The notes beneath the pieces are model-generated. The model ran no database searches. It had not been told where the DNA came from and saw only the letters and a list, made by a program, of their open reading frames with translations. The position numbers were made by a program, and so were the translations under genes. A stretch of 64,000 nucleotides of DNA from Chionis minor. Its lineage: Eukaryota; Chordata; Aves; Charadriiformes; Chionididae. Of the stretch, positions 62,601-64,000 are shown piece after piece; the stretch's first letter is position 1, and every line of letters starts with the position of its first letter. Location of the stretch: contig VZSF01008847.1 in assembly GCA_013398295.1 (NCBI GenBank), positions 186,001 through 250,000 of the forward strand, read 5' to 3'.

Positions 62601-63629
62601 AATAAAGCCAAATTAAATTTGTGTTTAAAGATAAATAAAACAATAAATAAGAATACTGACTATATGAAAATAGCTCACTTCATATATATATAGCAAGATA
62701 TTTAATAATATACTTCTATTGCTTACTAGATAACTACTGCTAAGTAATAGCAGTACTTATTCTGAAATAGAAGTCCTTTCCTTGACTGTTTGTTACCATT
62801 TTACAACTTAGCATTACAAAGTATTTGTTGAAGAAACGAGAGAGGATTTATTATCAGATAGCCCTTCAGAAAATAATGATGATATGCAATTCTGTAAGTA
62901 AAACAAGCTCTGCATTGGAACTCTTTGCACTGTCACAAAGAACTTACCTTTAACAGCAACTGGTACTTGGTGATTCTCTGGACTGGCTTTAAAAGATAAG
63001 CATCTAATGAGAGCTTATGATCCAATTTACGCTGACATTCCTGTAAAAAACAAGAGGGAAGAAGAATACAATTGTTTCTTGAAGCACAGTCAAGACTCCA
63101 AGATCATTATCATTTGGTAACCTGATGATCGTATGTCTGTGAGTTAATTGAGAGAGAAATTTGTTCCATCTGCATAGGAGCGCCCGGGTTACTCATGTCA
63201 CAGTGAAAATATATCTAAACAAGAGCTAATGTTTAGGTTCAGCTCGGTGTCAAAATCTGCTCAGGAGATTTCAGTCACCTGGGGTTTGCAAAGAAGCCAG
63301 CGCTTCTTTGGTTTGGGTATAGCCTGGAGAGCCAGGCTCCTGGCCAGGAAACCTGCTCGCTGCTCTGCCTGCCTGTCTCCTACAGGGAGCAGCTTGACAC
63401 GTACTGAGCACCTGCCGTCAGTGTAAGAAGCATGCAGAAAACTCTGTATATCTCTAAGTTTTCTAAAGAAAGAAGAGATACAGAAGGAAGACAAGCTTTG
63501 ATGATCTTGCACTGCGAGTCCGCAATAAAACTCCACCTGAAAAAAGATGCTATCTCCACATTGCCTCCAGAGAGCTTCAGACCTTGGCTTGTTCTGACAG
63601 TATTTTTCATATATTTGGAGGTCCTCTTT
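26491..63629 (-). CDS. MCF2L2: MCF2L2, DBL-family Rho guanine nucleotide exchange factor, 3' part (14 exons, 5' end outside window)
   Basis: DBL-family exchange factors load GTP onto Rho-family GTPases through a DH-PH tandem, with a CRAL-TRIO domain and spectrin repeats upstream (not in this window). Exons: 63537-63629, 62948-63040, 59115-59240, 55173-55394, 53741-53833, 53194-53272, 49973-50045, 42626-42735, 38590-38685, 35847-35936, 31844-31930, 29522-29610, 28832-28944, 26491-26674. They sum to 1548 nt (515 residues and stop) with matching phases throughout. Residues 1-105 are the DH C-terminal half with LLKPVQRITKYQLLLK; about 106-235 are the PH domain (GSFNVWTDHKKGHNKVKDLA, FEIWYNGREEVYIIQ, TWISEIRKVL); about 236-425 are a Ser/Thr-rich linker; the end is SH3-like. 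MCF2L (DBS) and MCF2 are close relatives; the LAMP3 neighbour decides for MCF2L2. Confidence 0.92.
28832..28944 (-). CDS. MCF2L2: MCF2L2 exon: SH3-like domain, first part
   Basis: 113 nt, phase 0 in and 2 out, acceptor TCATTTTAG, donor GTAAGT. It contains DSLTLEDGDLVQFVQEGENG then QW, matching the RT-loop and n-Src region of SH3 domains (L-x-x-x-x-G-D-x-V-x-x-V-Q-E-G-x-x-G-x-W), close to the DBS SH3. The ALYDY position is changed (LFRVEGSFE). Confidence 0.85.
29522..29610 (-). CDS. MCF2L2: MCF2L2 exon: acidic Ser-rich segment before SH3
   Basis: 89 nt, phase 1 in and 0 out, acceptor CATCTCTAG, donor AAT/GTAATT. TFEDFEAIPSSTDELSNSSD then LEEETNHNN resembles the acidic SSxEExxNSSDxEE stretch before the SH3 of DBS. 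A second donor at 29456 (GAT/GTAAAC) would add 22 codons in the same phase, so the 3' border is uncertain. Confidence 0.75.
30000..31843 (-). other. MCF2L2 intron before the acidic exon (left part also reaches 29611)
   Basis: No exon is needed here, because phases on either side already match. Open frames at 29919-30372 on the minus strand have no recognised domain. I see nothing else supported. Confidence 0.6.
31844..31930 (-). CDS. MCF2L2: MCF2L2 exon: linker
   Basis: 87 nt, phase 1 on both sides, acceptor CTTCCTGTCACAG, donor GTAAAC. It encodes AFENTILAQTKCNTGSTTRP then VPRSASQT. It could be skipped without a frameshift. No domain is recognised; it is assigned by phase, splice signals and codon quality. 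Confidence 0.8.
31931..35846 (-). other. MCF2L2 intron, 3.9 kb
   Basis: Unannotated intronic sequence. Overlapping minus-strand frames at 32866-33229 are GC-richer than their surroundings but carry no recognisable domain. I see no supported gene or repeat. Confidence 0.6.
35847..35936 (-). CDS. MCF2L2: MCF2L2 exon: linker, phospho-site-like RRFSLASS
   Basis: 90 nt, phase 1 on both sides, acceptor TATTCTCCCAG, donor GTACTG. It encodes PESKEREVTRRFSLASSIST then TVNASAVTK. RRFSLASS fits a basophilic kinase site (R-R-x-S). Length divisible by three means skipping would keep frame. Confidence 0.87.
38590..38685 (-). CDS. MCF2L2: MCF2L2 exon: linker, RFTLQG segment
   Basis: 96 nt, phase 1 on both sides, with a strong polypyrimidine acceptor (CTCTCTCCTAG) and donor GTAAAA. 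It encodes DASTSLNLERTALARKRFTL followed by QGLSNRRAPPK. The basic RKRFTLQG motif resembles linkers of other DBL relatives. Confidence 0.87.
40330..41040 (+). mobile_element. CR1 LINE, 3' portion of ORF2 and 3' UTR
   Basis: About 700 bp in plus orientation resembling the last part of an avian CR1: GATGAGCAACAGGTTGAAC, CAGCCTGGAGAAGAAAATGC, ACAGGATGAGAGGCAATGAG and GGACTAGGTGGTCTCCAGAG in the expected order. Many stops and small indels break the reverse transcriptase frame. The usual 8-bp tail is degraded. It lies antisense in an MCF2L2 intron. Confidence 0.9.
41210..41560. promoter_or_regulatory. CpG island within an MCF2L2 intron
   Basis: About 29 CpG dinucleotides are packed in about 340 bp of high-GC sequence (for example GCAGCCGCGGACGCGCGGGG). 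The flanks are AT-rich with long A and T runs (41640-41910). A CCAAT and a GC-rich CCCTCCCCCTCC segment lie just left of it at about 41127-41150. Such islands usually mark promoters. Long open frames on both strands here are expected from GC content. It could drive an antisense non-coding RNA or a short MCF2L2 transcript lacking DH-PH; direction is not decided. Confidence 0.7.
42626..42735 (-). CDS. MCF2L2: MCF2L2 exon: Ser/Asn-rich linker
   Basis: 110 nt, phase 2 in and 1 out, acceptor TTATCCAAAG, donor GTAGGA. It encodes YSRKSSSIYENKSETSNVEA, then SNNKNRNSSPSARQKR. The segment is low in complexity and likely disordered, with basic-Ser motifs that could be phosphorylated. Confidence 0.85.
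42870..43415 (-). other. Unsupported 181-codon open frame in MCF2L2 intron
   Basis: An ATG-initiated minus-strand frame of unusual length for non-coding DNA at this base composition. No domain or family is recognised, and the opposite strand is open over part of it. Cys- and Trp-rich segments suggest chance, but a lineage-specific or relic gene is not excluded. Confidence 0.2.
45340..46267 (+). repeat. Probable 5' LTR of the endogenous retrovirus
   Basis: It lies directly before the gag-like start. It carries an AATAAA at 46204-46209 and ends ...TTTCACAACA at 46267, followed by a primer-binding-site-like AGGTGTAGTCAGCAGGATGG. Inside are a 46-bp-period imperfect duplication (45477 and 45523) and three copies of TTCAAAGATCAT (45804, 45847, 45921), as in U3 enhancers. 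The left end is a guess, because no second LTR is available for comparison. Confidence 0.55.
45993..46030. repeat. Interrupted (TG)n simple repeat inside the LTR
   Basis: GTGTGCACGTGTGTGTGTGT and a following GCATGTGTG lie inside the probable LTR, upstream of the polyadenylation signal. Confidence 0.8.
46288..47749 (+). pseudogene. Retroviral gag remnant
   Basis: An ATG at 46288 follows the LTR end at the expected distance. Fragments in shifting frames include a Gln/Leu-rich coiled-coil-like stretch near 46570-46650 and a polar region at 47439-47744 directly before the protease. Multiple stops and frameshifts break it. No CCHC zinc knuckle was found. Confidence 0.6.
47750..48187 (+). pseudogene. 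Retroviral aspartic protease remnant
   Basis: The longest open piece of the element, 145 codons. It shows the retropepsin layout: KFLID-T-E-A with following SIIT, where the catalytic triplet is normally D-T/S-G, so the glycine is replaced by glutamate. Such a change is expected to abolish activity. The frame ends in TGA at the right and is disconnected from the downstream polymerase frame. Confidence 0.75.
48535..49066 (+). pseudogene. Retroviral reverse transcriptase remnant
   Basis: The frame contains an F-T-W and Q-G-x-K-x-S-P segment of the RT palm, and then the active-site strand in which the canonical Y-x-D-D is replaced by Y-R-N-Y, so both catalytic aspartates are lost. It continues to a FLGTWW motif of the RT palm end. 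Upstream polymerase sequence back to 48188 is broken by stops. Confidence 0.8.
49067..49770 (+). pseudogene. Degraded 3' polymerase part and unassigned retroviral-like tail
   Basis: Short frames with stops continue the RT connection region to about 49320. A 94-codon frame at 49480-49764 follows, with several Cys and Thr/Asn-rich segments; its position after pol makes an env-like origin possible, but this is not shown by sequence. No polypurine tract or 3' LTR was recognised. Confidence 0.4.
49973..50045 (-). CDS. MCF2L2: MCF2L2 exon: start of linker after PH
   Basis: 73 nt, phase 1 in and 2 out. Joined to the previous exon it gives ACREASQ, the same junction as in DBS, followed by LHQRITESVYHAPMDCSNAS. 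Donor GTAACC. The intron just upstream carries a long C-tract (G17 on the plus strand). Confidence 0.85.
50111..50132 (+). repeat. G17 homopolymer with short G-rich tail
   Basis: Seventeen G, then C and four G. It sits 66 bp upstream (gene sense) of an MCF2L2 acceptor, so it appears as a C-tract in the pre-mRNA. The plus strand could form a G-quadruplex. Homopolymers of this length are also prone to sequencing error. Confidence 0.9.
51526..51679 (+). repeat. CR1 LINE 3' end fragment
   Basis: The sequence GGGTGTTCTCAAGACCAGAC then TGGATAAAGTCTTGAGCAACCTGG and a tail TTCTAGGATCCTATGATC follows the CR1 3' UTR. It lies in the MCF2L2 intron between the PH helix exon and the linker exon, antisense to the gene. 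Confidence 0.88.
53194..53272 (-). CDS. MCF2L2: MCF2L2 exon: PH domain C-terminal helix
   Basis: 79 nt (phase 0 in, 1 out), acceptor GTGTTCTTAG, donor GTAGGA. ASSVELKNTWISEIRKVLTG, then QLEACR, aligns with the closing helix of DBS (WVNEIRKVLTSQLQACR, from memory), with the PH-conserved Trp. Confidence 0.93.
53741..53833 (-). CDS. MCF2L2: MCF2L2 exon: PH domain, middle strands
   Basis: 31 codons, phase 0. STVGITENVKGDNKKFEIWY and NGREEVYIIQ match the DBL-family PH core almost exactly. Donor GTAACA. Confidence 0.95.
55173..55394 (-). CDS. MCF2L2: MCF2L2 exon: PH domain, N-terminal part
   Basis: 74 codons, phase 0, with acceptor TTGCTTGCTAG and donor GTAACA. It holds LGKLLMQGSFNVWTDHKKGH, FKPMQRHLFLYTKMLLFCKK and a loop with REENTDGHEKTASYSFK, the first beta strands of the PH domain typical of DBS and DBL. 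Confidence 0.95.
57283..57300. repeat. Poly-T run
   Basis: Eighteen T residues in the intron between the DH and PH exons. No matching retroposed gene or element body was recognised next to it. Confidence 0.9.
58060..58105 (-). repeat. Short CR1-like 3' end
   Basis: Plus-strand AATAGAATACCATGTTGGAA and GGGACCTCAAGGAT resemble the reverse complement of the CR1 terminus. It is only about 45 bp long. Confidence 0.55.
59115..59240 (-). CDS. MCF2L2: MCF2L2 exon: last DH helix leading into PH
   Basis: 42 codons, phase 0. EMLKCSKNSEGTAELEEAL, then ATMLDIIKSVNDSMHQIAIT, matches the end of the DBL/DBS DH domain. The acceptor follows an unusually long T-rich tract (the A-rich plus-strand run at 59249-59279). 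Confidence 0.95.
59241..62947 (-). other. MCF2L2 intron within the DH domain
   Basis: A 3.7-kb AT-rich intron. Frames at 59877-60167 and 60472-60738 on the minus strand are hydrophobic and lack recognisable domains. I see no repeat or extra exon that I can support. Confidence 0.65.
62948..63040 (-). CDS. MCF2L2: MCF2L2 exon: DH domain CR3 helix
   Basis: 31 codons, phase 0, between GTTTTTTACAG and GTAAGT. ECQRKLDHKLSLDAYLLKPV followed by QRITKYQLLLK contains the KPxQRIxKYxLLL signature of conserved region 3, the helix at the GTPase-binding surface of DH domains. Confidence 0.95.
63537..63629 (-). CDS. MCF2L2: MCF2L2 exon: DH domain (QIYEKYCQNKPRSE segment)
   Basis: 31 codons, phase 0 on both sides, between CTCATTTCTTGCAG and GTGGAG. 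It contains LQIYEKYCQNKPRSEALWRQ, a near-invariant DBL-family DH sequence. This is the first MCF2L2 exon in the window; earlier exons lie beyond 64000. Confidence 0.95.
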
Positions 63630-64000
63630 CTGCAAGAAATGAGAGAGTTTAAGTAAGGTAAGAAAAAAATAAATCCACAGAGCATCTGCTTTGAGTCACG
63701 CTTTTTCTTTGCCTTCCACCCTAACACCTAATTCATGGTGATAATTCTGTATGTAAAAAAATACTGAAACTTTTTACTCCTGTAAAGTTAAATACACCTG
63801 AAAGTGAGAACTTTTTTCTCTCACTTTTTCCACAAAACAAGGAGACTGCAGACTAGAAGACACGTAATCTAATTGCAAAACTGTTAGCTTCCAGAGAGGG
63901 GAATAGGCGGTTTGAAAACAAACAAAAAAGAACCCCAAACCCACATTAGAAACATAAATTTTGTTAACAGTACTGCCACAGACTAGTAATTGTTAATAAT
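63630..64000 (-). other. MCF2L2 intron continuing past the window edge
   Basis: AT-rich intronic sequence upstream of the first DH exon seen here. The next upstream DH exon is not in the window. Confidence 0.75.

Overview
This is a window of vertebrate, almost certainly bird, nuclear DNA. The genes are split into many short exons with GT/AG splice sites, most of the sequence is intronic or intergenic, and several CR1 LINE 3' ends of the avian type are present, with tails such as TTCTATGATTCTATGA. No bacterial operon, CRISPR array or rRNA/tRNA gene is visible.

Two protein-coding genes explain the coding content, both on the minus strand and in head-to-tail order. (1) LAMP3 (DC-LAMP, lysosome-associated membrane glycoprotein 3), positions 4472-20617, appears complete. 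It has six coding exons giving 442 residues: signal peptide, a long Thr-rich mucin-like domain, one LAMP lumenal domain, one transmembrane helix and a short tail ending in a tyrosine lysosomal sorting signal. (2) MCF2L2 (a DBL-family Rho guanine nucleotide exchange factor), positions 26491-63629, is 5'-truncated by the right window edge. Fourteen exons with consistent phases encode 515 residues: the C-terminal part of the DH domain, the whole PH domain, a Ser-rich linker and an SH3-like C-terminus. The order LAMP3 then MCF2L2, same strand, matches what I recall of human 3q27. This supports MCF2L2 rather than its paralogues MCF2 or MCF2L.

Layout. 1-4471: LAMP3 3' UTR and downstream DNA with no recognisable gene; MCCC1 would be the expected next neighbour but I could not identify it. 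4472-20617: LAMP3, whose introns hold small CR1 pieces and one broken protein-like reading frame (12362-12907). 20618-26490: intergenic, with one unexplained 100-codon frame (25315-25614). 26491-64000: MCF2L2 and its introns. These introns contain a CR1 LINE (40330-41040), a compact CpG island (about 41210-41560), and a decayed endogenous retrovirus in antisense orientation (about 45340-49770) with an LTR, gag-like, protease and reverse transcriptase remnants, all broken.

The two genes have no obvious joint pathway; their adjacency is old synteny. I found no convincing new multi-gene system. The points most worth a second look are the SH3-like end of MCF2L2, the intronic CpG island, a possible 30-nt microexon, and the unidentified pseudogene-like frame in a LAMP3 intron.
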